64,000 nt of DNA from Hyphomonadaceae bacterium (GCA_013001295.1 JABDMW010000017.1:80788-144787), one strand, 5' to 3'. Counted from the first letter of the stretch, positions 29,285 to 39,393 are shown. The notes: a model not told the origin generated them from the sequence alone. Numbers and translations are program-made.

Positions 29285-31653
29285 GTTTTATATCCGCTAT
29301 TGACCGAAAATTGATTCGCGATCTCATTCATTTAAAAGGGCAGGCTTTGGCAGTGAGTATCATTGTCGCCTGCGGTGTCGCCATCATGGTTATGGCATTG
29401 GGAACGCTTAGTTCCTTACAGCAAAGCCAAGAGACTTATTATGACCGCTACCGGTTTGCCGATGTGTTTGCGACCGTTAAAAGGGCGCCGGACTCGTTGG
29501 CACGTCGTGTGCGCGAGATCGAAGGCGTGCGCGTCGCGGAAACCAGAATTTCACGCTATGCCACACTGAAAATTGAAGGGTTTAATGACCCGGCCAATGC
29601 ACTACTGGTTTCCGTTCCAGACTTCGGCGAACAAATCTTAAACAGGACACTGATGCATACCGGGCGATGGCCCGACGCCAAACGTCCGGATGAAATCGTC
29701 GCCAGTAAATCTTTCGTTGATGCGCATGGTTTCGAATTAGGCGATCAATTGACAGCGATTATCAATGGACGCGCGCGTCTCTTGACGATCGTGGGTATCG
29801 GCGATTCTCCAGAGTACATTTATACACTTGGCCCGGGAAACCTGCTTCCAGATGACAAGCGGTTTGGCGTTTTCTGGATGCGTCGCAAAGCCTTAGAAGC
29901 CGCCTTCGATCTGAATGGTGCCTTTAACGATATTTCTCTCGTTTTAGGACGCAACGCCAAGCCGAACTCGGTGATCGATGAGTTGGATCGGATTCTGGCC
30001 CCTTATGGTGGTCTCGGCGCATATTTAAAAGAAGATCAACTCTCTAATGCATTCATTGAATCAGAGATGAACCAGCTTAAAAACATGGCTAAAATAATAC
30101 CGCCGGTTTTCTTGCTGGTTTCAGCCATGCTTTTAAACGCATTATTGATCCGTTTGATTGCCACCGAGCGCCAACAAATCGGGTTGCTCAAGGCCTTTGG
30201 CTATACGAGCCCGGAAATTGCCTGGCACTATGTCAAACTTGCATTGGCGATTACGTTGCTCGGTATCGTTATGGGATTTGGCTTCGGCGCAATGCTCGCG
30301 CGTCTCATGACAAACCTTTATGGGGATACATTCCGGTTTCCCGTCATGATCTTCACATTCAGCAAATCATCTTTCGCCTTCAGCGCCGGCGCGGCGATCA
30401 TTGCTGCCGTTGCGGGAGCGCTGAATGCGTCCCTGTCGGCAGCACGCTTACAACCGGCAGAAGCGATGATCCCGGCGCCGCCCGAGTCCTATCGCCGCGG
30501 TCCGATTCAAAAATTTTCCGCCAGGCTGCCGTTTGATGAACCTACCCGTATGATCATGCGACACTTGGTTCGCTGGCCGGGACGCGGGGCGACGACATTG
30601 CTCGGCGTGGCAGCAGCTCAAGCCCTGCTTATTGGCACGTTGTTTATGTTCGATTCCCTCGACGTCATGCTGGATACGTTTTTCGAGCGCACGGATCCCT
30701 ATGAAGCTATGGTCAATTTCGTAGAGCCCATTGGTTCCAATGCGATCGAGGAGTTAAAGGATTTGCCAGGCGTTATATCCGTGGAAGCCAGCCGAACCGT
30801 GGCCGCTAAAATCCGGCATGGCCCCAGATTTGAACGGGCTGGGATAATTGGCCTTCCCGGCAACGCAGTTTACAAGCAAATATTAAATGAAAACGATGAA
30901 GTATTCCCGGTTCCAGAAGAAGGCCTGACCCTGTCTTCACAATTGGCCAAGATGCTCGATGTGGGTATCGGCGATCAGCTGACATTGGAAATACTTGAAG
31001 GGCGGCGCCCGACAATCATCTCTCCCGTCACTGCCATGGTCAACGAATATATTTCTTCGCCCGCCTATATGAATATAAATCGTCTTAATCAGCATCTATT
31101 TGAAGGTGAAGTTGTGTCTGGCGCTTTTATCAAATTAGACCCAAGTCAATCGGATCAATTCTCCAAAGCGGTTCTTGATCGCCCGGTGATTGCCAGCGTG
31201 ACCTTACAAAGTGCTGCAATCAAATCATTCGAAGACACGCTTGAAGACACGATTTCAATCATGATGTCGATTTACGCCGTCATTGGCGGTGCCATCGCTG
31301 CCGGCGTTGTTTACAATGCGGCCCGCATATCGCTCACCGAGCGCGGGCGCGAACTGGCAAGTTTAAGAGTGCTCGGGTTCACCCGCCACGAAGTCTCTTA
31401 CATTCTTATTGGCGAATTGGTTATTCTTGTTTTACTGGCCTTGCCGCTCGGGTGCTTGTTCGGGGCGGCACTCGCCTATGTATTTGGCCAAGCCATGTCT
31501 TCGGAACTTTTTCGAATTCCAATTGTCATTGAACCGGCCACATATGGCGTGTGTGCGCTTATCGTTCTCGTTGCCGCAATCGGGTCAGCAGTTCTCGTCA
31601 GTCGCCGAATTGGTCAACTTGATATGATCGCCGTGTTAAAAACCAGGGAGTAA
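29281..31653 (+). CDS. ABC transporter permease (FtsX/MacB type, duplicated FtsX domain)
   Basis: 790 aa, two FtsX-like modules; overlaps the ATPase stop by 4 bp. Confidence 0.92.
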   Translation: MSFISAIDRKLIRDLIHLKGQALAVSIIVACGVAIMVMALGTLSSLQQSQETYYDRYRFADVFATVKRAPDSLARRVREIEGVRVAETRISRYATLKIEGFNDPANALLVSVPDFGEQILNRTLMHTGRWPDAKRPDEIVASKSFVDAHGFELGDQLTAIINGRARLLTIVGIGDSPEYIYTLGPGNLLPDDKRFGVFWMRRKALEAAFDLNGAFNDISLVLGRNAKPNSVIDELDRILAPYGGLGAYLKEDQLSNAFIESEMNQLKNMAKIIPPVFLLVSAMLLNALLIRLIATERQQIGLLKAFGYTSPEIAWHYVKLALAITLLGIVMGFGFGAMLARLMTNLYGDTFRFPVMIFTFSKSSFAFSAGAAIIAAVAGALNASLSAARLQPAEAMIPAPPESYRRGPIQKFSARLPFDEPTRMIMRHLVRWPGRGATTLLGVAAAQALLIGTLFMFDSLDVMLDTFFERTDPYEAMVNFVEPIGSNAIEELKDLPGVISVEASRTVAAKIRHGPRFERAGIIGLPGNAVYKQILNENDEVFPVPEEGLTLSSQLAKMLDVGIGDQLTLEILEGRRPTIISPVTAMVNEYISSPAYMNINRLNQHLFEGEVVSGAFIKLDPSQSDQFSKAVLDRPVIASVTLQSAAIKSFEDTLEDTISIMMSIYAVIGGAIAAGVVYNAARISLTERGRELASLRVLGFTRHEVSYILIGELVILVLLALPLGCLFGAALAYVFGQAMSSELFRIPIVIEPATYGVCALIVLVAAIGSAVLVSRRIGQLDMIAVLKTRE

Positions 31654-31657
31654 ACTT

Positions 31658-32854
31658 ATGGCAATTAAAAACCGTATTATCTTTTGGGCAATTTTAGCAA
31701 CGCTTCTCGTGCTAGCGCTTGCATATGCGTTTTGGCCCCGACCTATTCCTGCCGATCTGGCAACGGTCACTCGAGGCGCTCTATCCGTTTCGATAGATGA
31801 GGAGGGCGAAACCCGGGTCAAGGATATGTTCGTCGTTTCAGCTCCCGCGTCGGGCACTCTCGATCGCATCACTTTGGAACCTGGCGATCATGTGCTGAGC
31901 GGCCAAACCCTGTTGGCCTCCATCAAACCGTCCACGTCCCCTATTCTGGATTCGCGAACCGAAGCCCAGTTAAACGCTGCGGTGCGATCGGCCCGCGCAG
32001 CAGTATCGGTGGCTGAAGCTGATCTAGAGCGACTGATTTCGGCTTACAAATTTGCCAAATCCGAAGGGGATCGGGCCAAACCATTGTACGAGCAAGATTT
32101 GATCTCACGGGCCGCCTATGAACGTACGATCTCGGCGGTGGATACGGCGAACGCAGCGGTTCATTCGGCCGAAGCCGCCTTGCGTATGCGTCGTTCCGAG
32201 CTTCAAATGGCCCGCTCCGCGCTCCTCCCCAGCGTCAGCAATGCCAGCGATTGTGAATGCGTTGAAGTCCGTTCCGTGATTGATGGCGTTATTTTGAAAG
32301 TCGTCCGCGAAAGTGAAGGTCCAGTGGTGCAAGGCGCCCCTTTGCTTGAGATAGGAGACCCAGCAGAGACTGAAATTGTTGTCGATTTATTGTCCGAAGA
32401 TGCTGTCGCGGTTTCGGTCGGCGACCCGGTTATTATTTCCGGCTGGGGAGGTGATCCTCTAGAGGGAATCGTGCGGATAATAGAACCCTATGCGTTTACC
32501 AAAATCTCAGCCCTCGGCATCGAGGAGCAACGCGTTAATGTCATCATCGACTTGGACAATTCTGATGAGGATGCCAAGCGTTTGGGACACGGTTACCGCG
32601 TCGATATTGCCATTGTAGTTTGGCAAGGCGAGGATGTGTTAAGCCTGCCAATGACGACCTTGTTCAAACAAGGAACCGATTGGTCTGCGTATAAGCTTCA
32701 AAATGGGCGCGCCGAATTAAATACATTAGAACTCGGCCGCATGAATGGCCGCCGGGCGCAAATCCTTTCCGGACTGAAAGAAGGCGATAAGGTGATCGAA
32801 CACCCCTCTAACCGGATTGCGGACGGCATTCGGGTTGTCGACCGACGCCAATAA
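31658..32854 (+). CDS. HlyD/RND-type periplasmic adaptor subunit
   Basis: N-terminal TM, lipoyl/barrel-sandwich pattern (VVSAPASGTLDRITLEPGDHVLSGQTLLASIKP), coiled coil; directly downstream of the permease. Confidence 0.92.
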   Translation: MAIKNRIIFWAILATLLVLALAYAFWPRPIPADLATVTRGALSVSIDEEGETRVKDMFVVSAPASGTLDRITLEPGDHVLSGQTLLASIKPSTSPILDSRTEAQLNAAVRSARAAVSVAEADLERLISAYKFAKSEGDRAKPLYEQDLISRAAYERTISAVDTANAAVHSAEAALRMRRSELQMARSALLPSVSNASDCECVEVRSVIDGVILKVVRESEGPVVQGAPLLEIGDPAETEIVVDLLSEDAVAVSVGDPVIISGWGGDPLEGIVRIIEPYAFTKISALGIEEQRVNVIIDLDNSDEDAKRLGHGYRVDIAIVVWQGEDVLSLPMTTLFKQGTDWSAYKLQNGRAELNTLELGRMNGRRAQILSGLKEGDKVIEHPSNRIADGIRVVDRRQ

Positions 32855-32930
32855 ATACTTCCGGCCTCGTAGCATCTGTTAATTTGTCCATGGTCAATAT
32901 TGCGTTGAGCAAATTGGGTAATTTCAAAGT

Positions 32931-33425
32931 ATGACCAATGTTCTTATCGTATACTATTCCCTGACCGGAAACACCAAAGAAGTCGCTGAAACGATCGCGG
33001 CCAAATTTGACGCCTTCGTTGAACCGATTATCGATAGCCAAAAAAGATCAGGATTTTTTGGATATCTACGTTCCGGTTATGAAGGGATGACCGGTAAAAG
33101 GGCCATGATTAAAAAACCGGAAAAACACCCTGAGCAATTTGATCTGGTGATTGTCGGTACGCCGGTTTGGGCAGGCGGCATGGCATCGCCTGTCAGATCC
33201 TACCTTGCAAACCATCCGCCACATCCGGCGAAACTCGCAGTTTTTTGCACCAGTGGCGGTCCACAAAACAAAAAAGTTTTGCAGGAAATGGTTAAATTGG
33301 CAGGACAGTCTTCTGTTGCAGGACTTGGCTTGTCGAGTACCGATCTCGAATCTGCTGCGTTCAAGGACAAAGTTGACGAATTCGTAATCCAGATAAAAGC
33401 TGGTATGGTCGACCTCGCTGCATAG
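32931..33425 (+). CDS. Flavodoxin-family protein
   Basis: NVLIVYYSLTGNTKEVAETIAAKFDA FMN loop; VIVGTPVWAGGMASPVRSYL. Confidence 0.9.
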   Translation: MTNVLIVYYSLTGNTKEVAETIAAKFDAFVEPIIDSQKRSGFFGYLRSGYEGMTGKRAMIKKPEKHPEQFDLVIVGTPVWAGGMASPVRSYLANHPPHPAKLAVFCTSGGPQNKKVLQEMVKLAGQSSVAGLGLSSTDLESAAFKDKVDEFVIQIKAGMVDLAA

Positions 33426-33588
33426 CAACCTAATAAGCACTAGAGTCATAAGAATTTGCTCGAATTAATGTTGCCGTTGTAATGCTTCATTTGCAATCCG
33501 CCGAACTTCCATATTGAATTTTCCCGGTTCCTCGAAAGGTGGTGAGTATCGAATGGAATTTAATTCTTCAGCCTTGGATCTAAGACCA

Positions 33589-34050
33589 TCAGGCGTCTTT
33601 GGTAAGCTCAACTAACCCCCAAAGACTCCACAGCACAATCGCTGGGAGGACGATCCAAAAGATAAAGGGAATTGACATCGTCCACGCGTCTGAGTTTTGC
33701 GCGATAACGACGGCCGTCAAGCAAGTGATCGGCCAATATATACTAATCCCCAATGAGGCGGCCAACGCAATCCGACCCCAGGTTTTTTGCAAATAATATC
33801 CAATCAAGCCGACGATGAAGAGTGGGATATAGGCAACAAGATCCGCAATCGCAAAACCCCGCCAAAAAGCCACACCAACCTCAGAAACTTCGGAGGCCGG
33901 TTCCTGTGTCCCCATGGCGACGCCAAGCTCGTAATCTATAGCCGGTATGGCTTGTGAATAGATCAGATAGAGGACAAGTATCCATCCGGGGATTTGTAGC
34001 AGTAGATTGCTTTTTTGACGTTTTAACTTTGGTTGAGCCGTCTCCATCAA
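33589..34050 (-). CDS. Hypothetical membrane protein
   Basis: Several hydrophobic segments; start overlaps the upstream flavodoxin gene by 4 bp. Confidence 0.65.
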   Translation of the reverse strand: MMETAQPKLKRQKSNLLLQIPGWILVLYLIYSQAIPAIDYELGVAMGTQEPASEVSEVGVAFWRGFAIADLVAYIPLFIVGLIGYYLQKTWGRIALAASLGISIYWPITCLTAVVIAQNSDAWTMSIPFIFWIVLPAIVLWSLWGLVELTKDA

Positions 34051-34565
34051 GCCGCTAAATCTCGAGAAGATTGAATTTTTTCGACCATTTCCACAACTGG
34101 CGAAATGCTGGACTCGTCCATAAAGTCGAAGCCTTCCAACTCATGCTTTTTCACTTCTGGATCGTCACTTTTCCACGACCCTATTCTCATAAATAACTTC
34201 AGCCACCAACTGATTTCATTCATATCCAGCCGGCCGCGCAGGCCGACATGTTGCATGCTAGACACCAAGGTCTTTGGCAAACAATCGGCAACCCATTTAT
34301 CCAATTTGGCGCCGGGTCCAGCGCCTGATACCGAAAACAGGATGATCGGTTTGTTCGCAATCTTTGCCAGATTTTGGGTGACCCACTTACGGATCGTCAA
34401 TTTGTACACAATTACCGAACTCCCCAAGACCAGAAAATCATACTTTGTCGGATCGGCGTATGAATCTTCTATGCTGAAGACCGGCAAACCGGTCGCCACA
34501 CCGATCCAGTCGGCATATTTGGCGGTACTGCCGTATTGGCCAGAATAAAAAATTGCGCCTTTCAT
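34047..34565 (-). CDS. Flavodoxin-domain protein (HemG-like)
   Basis: GAIFYSGQYGSTAKYADWIG; DFLVLGSSVIVYKLTIRKWVTQNLAKIANKPIILFSVSG. Confidence 0.82.
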   Translation of the reverse strand: MKGAIFYSGQYGSTAKYADWIGVATGLPVFSIEDSYADPTKYDFLVLGSSVIVYKLTIRKWVTQNLAKIANKPIILFSVSGAGPGAKLDKWVADCLPKTLVSSMQHVGLRGRLDMNEISWWLKLFMRIGSWKSDDPEVKKHELEGFDFMDESSISPVVEMVEKIQSSRDLAA

Positions 34566-34579
34566 ATCAATTTATCTTT

Positions 34580-34939
34580 CTAATACCTGTACTCTCCGTT
34601 TTGCCAATATGTGCGTCCGCTGTAAGGATCGACATAGAAATATCGCCGGTATCGCTGATCGAAATAAAGTTGCGGACGACCGTATTGCTGATTGCGATTA
34701 TAGTAGCGCTGATCCTGTACATAGCCGCTATGTGCGCCGCCTGCGCCGCCAACAAGGCCTCCAATCAGCGCCCCGGTGCTCGCGTCACCCGAGCCGGTAT
34801 TATTGCCGATAATTGCGCCGGTTCCGGCACCAAGACCTGCGCCGATCAATGCATTGCGCTCCATATTGCCGGTCGTTGAACACGCACCCAACGCCAAGAC
34901 GCATATGCACACGCTCCATAAATATTTTGTTGGAACCAT
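34580..34939 (-). CDS. Glycine-zipper outer-membrane-type lipoprotein
   Basis: Lipobox LALGAC and GAGLGAGTGAIIGNNTGSGDASTGALIGGLVGG glycine zipper. Confidence 0.85.
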   Translation of the reverse strand: MVPTKYLWSVCICVLALGACSTTGNMERNALIGAGLGAGTGAIIGNNTGSGDASTGALIGGLVGGAGGAHSGYVQDQRYYNRNQQYGRPQLYFDQRYRRYFYVDPYSGRTYWQNGEYRY

Positions 34940-35006
34940 CGCTTTACCCTTTCAGCTTATTGCATCAATTTATGCGGTGATTGTTGCTGAAAGTGGATAG
35001 CGTGAC

Positions 35007-35020
35007 TTGATGACCGTCAA
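35007..35020. promoter_or_regulatory. FNR/FixK-like box TTGATGACCGTCAA
   Basis: TTGAT-N4-GTCAA; centre about 74 bp upstream of the lipoprotein start at 34939. Confidence 0.65.
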
Positions 35021-35562
35021 ATTTGATCGGTTCTTACGATGCCGACGAGATAGTTTTTTCCGTACTTTTTGGCACATTTAGGGCAAGTCGTGTAAAAGAA
35101 GTAGACATCGGGTGGTTTTTTCATATCCCCGCCGACACTTTCAACCAATTCTTCATGCCAATGCTTGGCCTCGCGGTATGGTCCTTCAAAAACTTTTGTA
35201 TGGAAGTCACCGGACAGACGCACCATGTTCTCGCCGGGCACAGCCTTTGTCACGGCAAAAAAATGCTCCGCTTTCCAAGCTGATACCTCCCGGCTCAGAA
35301 CGATGAATTGATCCATATCCTGCGCCCCGGCATCTTCAATCGCCGTGAATGTTTTGCCAAATACCTTTCCCATATTAAGCGGGATATGGGCGATGCTGCG
35401 GGTTTCCGTGCGAACAAACAGCTTCTCTCTAAACAGCAAATCCCGATCATCCCAATCCTCCGGATTAAACCGAGGGCAACAATCGGTCGGATTGTCGCTC
35501 ATATCATATTGCGGCAATTCATTGACAACTAATGGTTTGGGCTTTTCCAATATTTCAACCAT
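35017..35562 (-). CDS. Uncharacterised CxxC-containing protein
   Basis: Intact 181-aa ORF in an apparent operon with the HPF/CSD and CBS genes; C-terminal TTCPKCAKKYGKNYLVGIV. Confidence 0.75.
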   Translation of the reverse strand: MVEILEKPKPLVVNELPQYDMSDNPTDCCPRFNPEDWDDRDLLFREKLFVRTETRSIAHIPLNMGKVFGKTFTAIEDAGAQDMDQFIVLSREVSAWKAEHFFAVTKAVPGENMVRLSGDFHTKVFEGPYREAKHWHEELVESVGGDMKKPPDVYFFYTTCPKCAKKYGKNYLVGIVRTDQI

Positions 35563-35573
35563 ATTAATTCTCC

Positions 35574-36125
35574 CTAATGAAGCGGGCGAACCGTACTGGC
35601 TTGCGGGCCCTTGTCGCCCAATGATTCAGCGAAAACGACACGGTCGCCGACGGATAATTTATCGAATCCGTCATTGATCACACTATTACCGTGGAAGTAA
35701 ATTTCCCGGCCATCCTCAGTTTCCAAAAATCCGTAATTTTCTTCAGCTATTAATGTGCCGACAGTGGCCTCCGGGGGACCGACCGGTTTCTTTCGCTCGC
35801 GGCGCAATTTTTGAGCATGGTCTTTCAATTGCCGACGGGCCGCTTGAAACGTATCCCTAATCGTTACGAACACATCTTCATGTGCATGATCTTTGGGCGG
35901 ATTACGATTGGCGTTGACTTCACGCCCGTTGGACAATGTTAAATGAACGCTTGCCGTATAGAGATCGCCATTCTTGTGCCGTTTTTGTGGCCGACCGACG
36001 GTCACGCGGCATGCGGTAATTTCCGGATAAACTTTTTCGAGTTTGGCGATCTCTTCATTGACCCGGGTACGCACCCGATCAGCCGCTTCAATACCCGTCA
36101 CAACGATATGTGGATCGATTTTCAC
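35574..36125 (-). CDS. Ribosome hibernation factor (S30AE/HPF) fused to a C-terminal cold-shock domain
   Basis: N-terminal S30AE-like region; C-terminal GTLIAEENYGFLETEDGREIYFHGNSVINDGFDKLSVGDRVVFAESLGDKGPQASTV (CSD). Confidence 0.88.
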   Translation of the reverse strand: MKIDPHIVVTGIEAADRVRTRVNEEIAKLEKVYPEITACRVTVGRPQKRHKNGDLYTASVHLTLSNGREVNANRNPPKDHAHEDVFVTIRDTFQAARRQLKDHAQKLRRERKKPVGPPEATVGTLIAEENYGFLETEDGREIYFHGNSVINDGFDKLSVGDRVVFAESLGDKGPQASTVRPLH

Positions 36126-36131
36126 GAGACT

Positions 36132-36575
36132 CTAACCCGCTTCAAGTGCGATAACGCCGTCATGATGAGCCGATACAGCTTTCACCAATTCACCCGACAG
36201 GTTTTGCGGGACGGCGTGGGATACATCGCCGAGGCTTAAAATTCCAACCATCCTATCTTTATCATTTATAACGGGAAGTCGACGCACTTTATTGTCCTCC
36301 ATCAAATGAATGGCATCCTCAATAGCTTCATTTTCGCGGCAATAAATAATACCTTTGGACATCACATCCTTGGCCGTCTTTTTCGAAAGGTTTCCGCCGT
36401 TCGCGACAGCACGGATCGCGAGATCGCGATCGGTCACCATGCCAATCAACTTATCATTTTCGCCGATGGGGATTGCGCCAATATCTTCCGCTTTCATAAT
36501 ATTGGCCAGAGTTGCAACAGAGGTTGTAGGTTCACACCATTGCACATTCTTATGCATTGCTTCTTTAACTTTCAT
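36132..36575 (-). CDS. Tandem CBS-domain protein
   Basis: KVKEAMHKNVQWCEPTTSVATLANIMKAEDIGAIPIGENDKLIGMVTDRDLAIRAVA plus a second CBS repeat; start taken at MKVKEAM with GGAG upstream. Confidence 0.92.
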   Translation of the reverse strand: MKVKEAMHKNVQWCEPTTSVATLANIMKAEDIGAIPIGENDKLIGMVTDRDLAIRAVANGGNLSKKTAKDVMSKGIIYCRENEAIEDAIHLMEDNKVRRLPVINDKDRMVGILSLGDVSHAVPQNLSGELVKAVSAHHDGVIALEAG

Positions 36576-36817
36576 GGGAGGCTCCTTTTTCTTGAACAGG
36601 GCAATATAAAAGCCCGGAGACCAAACCGCTCCACAAGAAGCAGGACTCCTCACGCTCACGGATTAATCGACCGGGCTCTGTCGCGCAGAGTCTTCACTTA
36701 ACCAGATACATTGCTAATACCGCCCCTTATCAGCTTGGATAATTCGCGGTGTTACGACGTCAGGCCAACTCCTCTTTGCGGCACCAACAAAACATATAGG
36801 AAGTCAAGCTTCCAATT

Positions 36818-36831
36818 TTGACGGGCGTCAA
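36818..36831. promoter_or_regulatory. FNR/FixK-like box TTGACGGGCGTCAA
   Basis: Perfect TTGAC-N4-GTCAA dyad upstream of the CBS-HPF/CSD operon. Confidence 0.7.
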
Positions 36832-37073
36832 AATCCTTAATGAGAATTGAAATCTTCGACGAAATTTGGCTTTTTAAGGCAAAACCCGAGGAAATCAGCC
36901 AAGTGGACGCGCCCCATTACCACTCATTTCGCCAATTCCCTTCGGGCAACATCGTGTCGGCCTACTTTAAATCCAATCTATCTATTTTTTCTTTGAGAGA
37001 GAAATCAAGACTGAAAATCGATCGGCAAACTGACGCGATACCGACCACTTACCCAAAGTGTCATAATTGGATA

Positions 37074-37087
37074 TTGACCGTCGTCAA
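37074..37087. promoter_or_regulatory. FNR/FixK-like box TTGACCGTCGTCAA
   Basis: Perfect TTGAC-N4-GTCAA dyad about 28 bp past the stop of the MBL gene. Confidence 0.6.
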
Positions 37088-37114
37088 TTTGGAGCAATTC
37101 TTTAGGGTTTTCGA

Positions 37115-38479
37115 TCAGTGTAACGGATGTGTCGAAAGCTGTTCCGGAACAATACAATCCCAATCTAATTCCTCTTCGATCCGATCCTGTAAGGCGTCGG
37201 ACGCAGCAGGTTCGCCATGAACGATGAATGTACATTTTGGAGGTTTTCGAAAATTATGCAACCAGCTCATGATTTCATCTGAATCCGCGTGAGCCGACAA
37301 CATTTCGAGGTTTGATATCTCAGCACTTACCTCAAAGTATTCGCCGTGAATTTTGACGCGGTTGGCACCATTGATCAAGGCCTCTCCTCGCGTGCCGCCT
37401 GCCTGGAAGCCGGCAAACAATATAGTATTGCGATTGTCAGAAAGATATGACTTTAGATGATGAACAACCCGCCCCCCGGTCGCCATACCGCTCGCCGAAA
37501 TGATAATTTTCGGCATTGGGTTGGTGTCGAGTGCTTTTGATTCCTCGGATGTCCGCACATAGTGCGACGACTTGAATGCCAAATCGCACATGGTTTTGGT
37601 CAATTTGTGATGTTCGCGATTATTTTTGAAAATTTCCGTGGCATTGATCGCCATGGGGCTATCCAAAAATACGGGCATGTCGGGAATTCGGTTGGCCACT
37701 TTCAATCTGTGAATATGAAATAATAGCGTCTGGGCGCGCCCGACCGCAAATGACGGGATGATAACCGTGCCACCTCGCCTTACCGTGCGTAAAATAATGT
37801 CTTCGAGCGCATCTTCCGGATCGCGGTCATCGTGGCGACGGTCCCCATAGGTCGATTCAATGACAAGACAATCAGCTTTTTCAACAATGTCTGGATTTAC
37901 CATTGTCACCATGTCGGGACGGCCCAAATCGCCAGAAAAAACAACCTGTTTTCCATTGAACGTGCATTCAACGATCGCGGCACCTAATATATGCCCGGCC
38001 CGCATAAACTTTATGTTCAGTCCCGGAAAAATCTCGATCGATTGTGCAAACGGATGCGGGGCGAAGGCAGCAAGTGAGTCCTGCGCGTCTTTCAATCCAT
38101 ATAGTGGTAGGGCCGGTTTATGTTTTGAATATCCGTAGCGATTGGCAAAATCGGCTTCCCGCTCTTGTAAATACCCACTGTCGGGCAACAGAATTTCGCA
38201 AAGATCAAGCGTGGCTTCGGTACAAAACACCTTACCGGCAAAGCCATTTTTGACCAATAACGGAATATAACCGGAATGATCGATGTGGGCGTGGGTAAGA
38301 ACAACCGCGTCAATCTCTACCGGATCAAACGGCAAAGGAGCCCAATTGCGTTGACGCAACTGCTTATAACCCTGGAACAGGCCGCAATCGATCAGGACTT
38401 TACGGCCACCCGACTCCAGTAAAAACTTCGAACCCGTAACGGTTCCGGCACCACCGAAAAACGAGAGCCGGTCAGCCAT
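37115..38479 (-). CDS. MBL-fold/beta-CASP RNase (CPSF-like RNA-processing exonuclease)
   Basis: VVLTHAHIDHSGYIPLLVKNGF, STYGDRRHDDRDPEDAL, IISASGMATGGRVVHHLK, SAHADSDEIMSWL, FIVHGEPAASDAL. Confidence 0.93.
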   Translation of the reverse strand: MADRLSFFGGAGTVTGSKFLLESGGRKVLIDCGLFQGYKQLRQRNWAPLPFDPVEIDAVVLTHAHIDHSGYIPLLVKNGFAGKVFCTEATLDLCEILLPDSGYLQEREADFANRYGYSKHKPALPLYGLKDAQDSLAAFAPHPFAQSIEIFPGLNIKFMRAGHILGAAIVECTFNGKQVVFSGDLGRPDMVTMVNPDIVEKADCLVIESTYGDRRHDDRDPEDALEDIILRTVRRGGTVIIPSFAVGRAQTLLFHIHRLKVANRIPDMPVFLDSPMAINATEIFKNNREHHKLTKTMCDLAFKSSHYVRTSEESKALDTNPMPKIIISASGMATGGRVVHHLKSYLSDNRNTILFAGFQAGGTRGEALINGANRVKIHGEYFEVSAEISNLEMLSAHADSDEIMSWLHNFRKPPKCTFIVHGEPAASDALQDRIEEELDWDCIVPEQLSTHPLH

Positions 38480-38485
38480 GCCCGA

Positions 38486-38923
38486 CTAGGCAGCGCTCAA
38501 CAAGCGCTCGATCTCTGTCACCGGGTGTTGAGTTAAATCTTTAGCCAACTCTTGAACTAGTTTTTTGCCCGCAAATGCGTTCAAATTTGGTCGAAGGACG
38601 CCGAGTGTTTTCGGATCTGCAACAATGACCAGAGCAGGAAAATCATTCCGTTCGGCCCACTTATTTATTCGCTTCGCCAGATCAATCGCTGCATTTTCTT
38701 TCTGCAATTGATGCCAATCCGTATTTGCGACAGCACTCACCTGTCCATTGGGTGAGGGAAATCGGCCTGGCCTTTCTGTGCCCTGCTCCTTTGTGGGCGG
38801 GTTATCAGTCTCACTGTATTTGCGAATGCGTAGATCAATCAAATCCGCATCGCCATGGTTTTCAAACACTTGGAATTTTTCACTGTCTGCGACAACAACC
38901 CATGCAGCATGTTCGATCTTCAT
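38486..38923 (-). CDS. Host-attachment (baeRF-like) protein
   Basis: HAAWVVVADSEKFQVFENHGD...ALVIVADPKTLGVLRPNL; start taken at MKIEHAAW. Confidence 0.82.
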   Translation of the reverse strand: MKIEHAAWVVVADSEKFQVFENHGDADLIDLRIRKYSETDNPPTKEQGTERPGRFPSPNGQVSAVANTDWHQLQKENAAIDLAKRINKWAERNDFPALVIVADPKTLGVLRPNLNAFAGKKLVQELAKDLTQHPVTEIERLLSAA

Positions 38924-38952
38924 ATCGGTCTCCTTATAAATATTAATGTCGA

Positions 38953-39393
38953 TTAATCCGGTGTCGCCGGCCAAAGGTTTTTAATGTGATAGGGCAAGCA
39001 GCTCTGAACATGTTCCACTTCACCCGGAGAGAGTTTGTCCATCAAAACCGCAAATACCGCGCTTGCAATACGTTTGGGCTCATGATCCTCTTCCGTAAAA
39101 TTGAAAGCGGCAGCGAGACCGTCGACGAATTCTTCTTCGGTCCTATCGTCCGTCGGGCATTTGCTGGGCTTCCAGCCCTCATAATATATGCCGCGCATCA
39201 ACATGGGCATTTGAGCGGCGAGCGCAGCCGCCGTGTTCACAGGCAACCGATCACGCAATGCATGAAGTGTTACACTGAAAGCGCGGTAGGCGTCCTGACG
39301 ACTTTCCAAATTCAAACGCTCCATTAACTCCTTAAGCCAAATATTGGTTTTTTGAACCGTATCATCAAAGACCGGTAATCCATTGGTCGTCAC
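38953..39393 (-). CDS. DUF2267 protein
   Basis: FDDTVQKTNIWLKELMERLNLESRQDAYRAFSVTLHALRDRLPVNTAAALAAQMPMLMRGIYYEGWKP. Confidence 0.9.
   Translation of the reverse strand: MTTNGLPVFDDTVQKTNIWLKELMERLNLESRQDAYRAFSVTLHALRDRLPVNTAAALAAQMPMLMRGIYYEGWKPSKCPTDDRTEEEFVDGLAAAFNFTEEDHEPKRIASAVFAVLMDKLSPGEVEHVQSCLPYHIKNLWPATPD

Noticed and set aside
32881-32930. GTCAATATTGCGTTGAGC upstream of the 32931 flavodoxin as a seventh FNR-like box
   Set aside because: Half-sites are in inverted (outward) order and the spacing is wrong
36840-37220. 126-aa plus-strand ORF beginning near the 36818 box
   Set aside because: Runs antisense into the 3' end of the beta-CASP RNase and has no recognisable domain or clear RBS; probably fortuitous
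37005-37235. Minus-strand 76-aa ORF overlapping the RNase 3' end
   Set aside because: Mostly an out-of-frame overlap with the RNase gene; only its last 19 codons are intergenic
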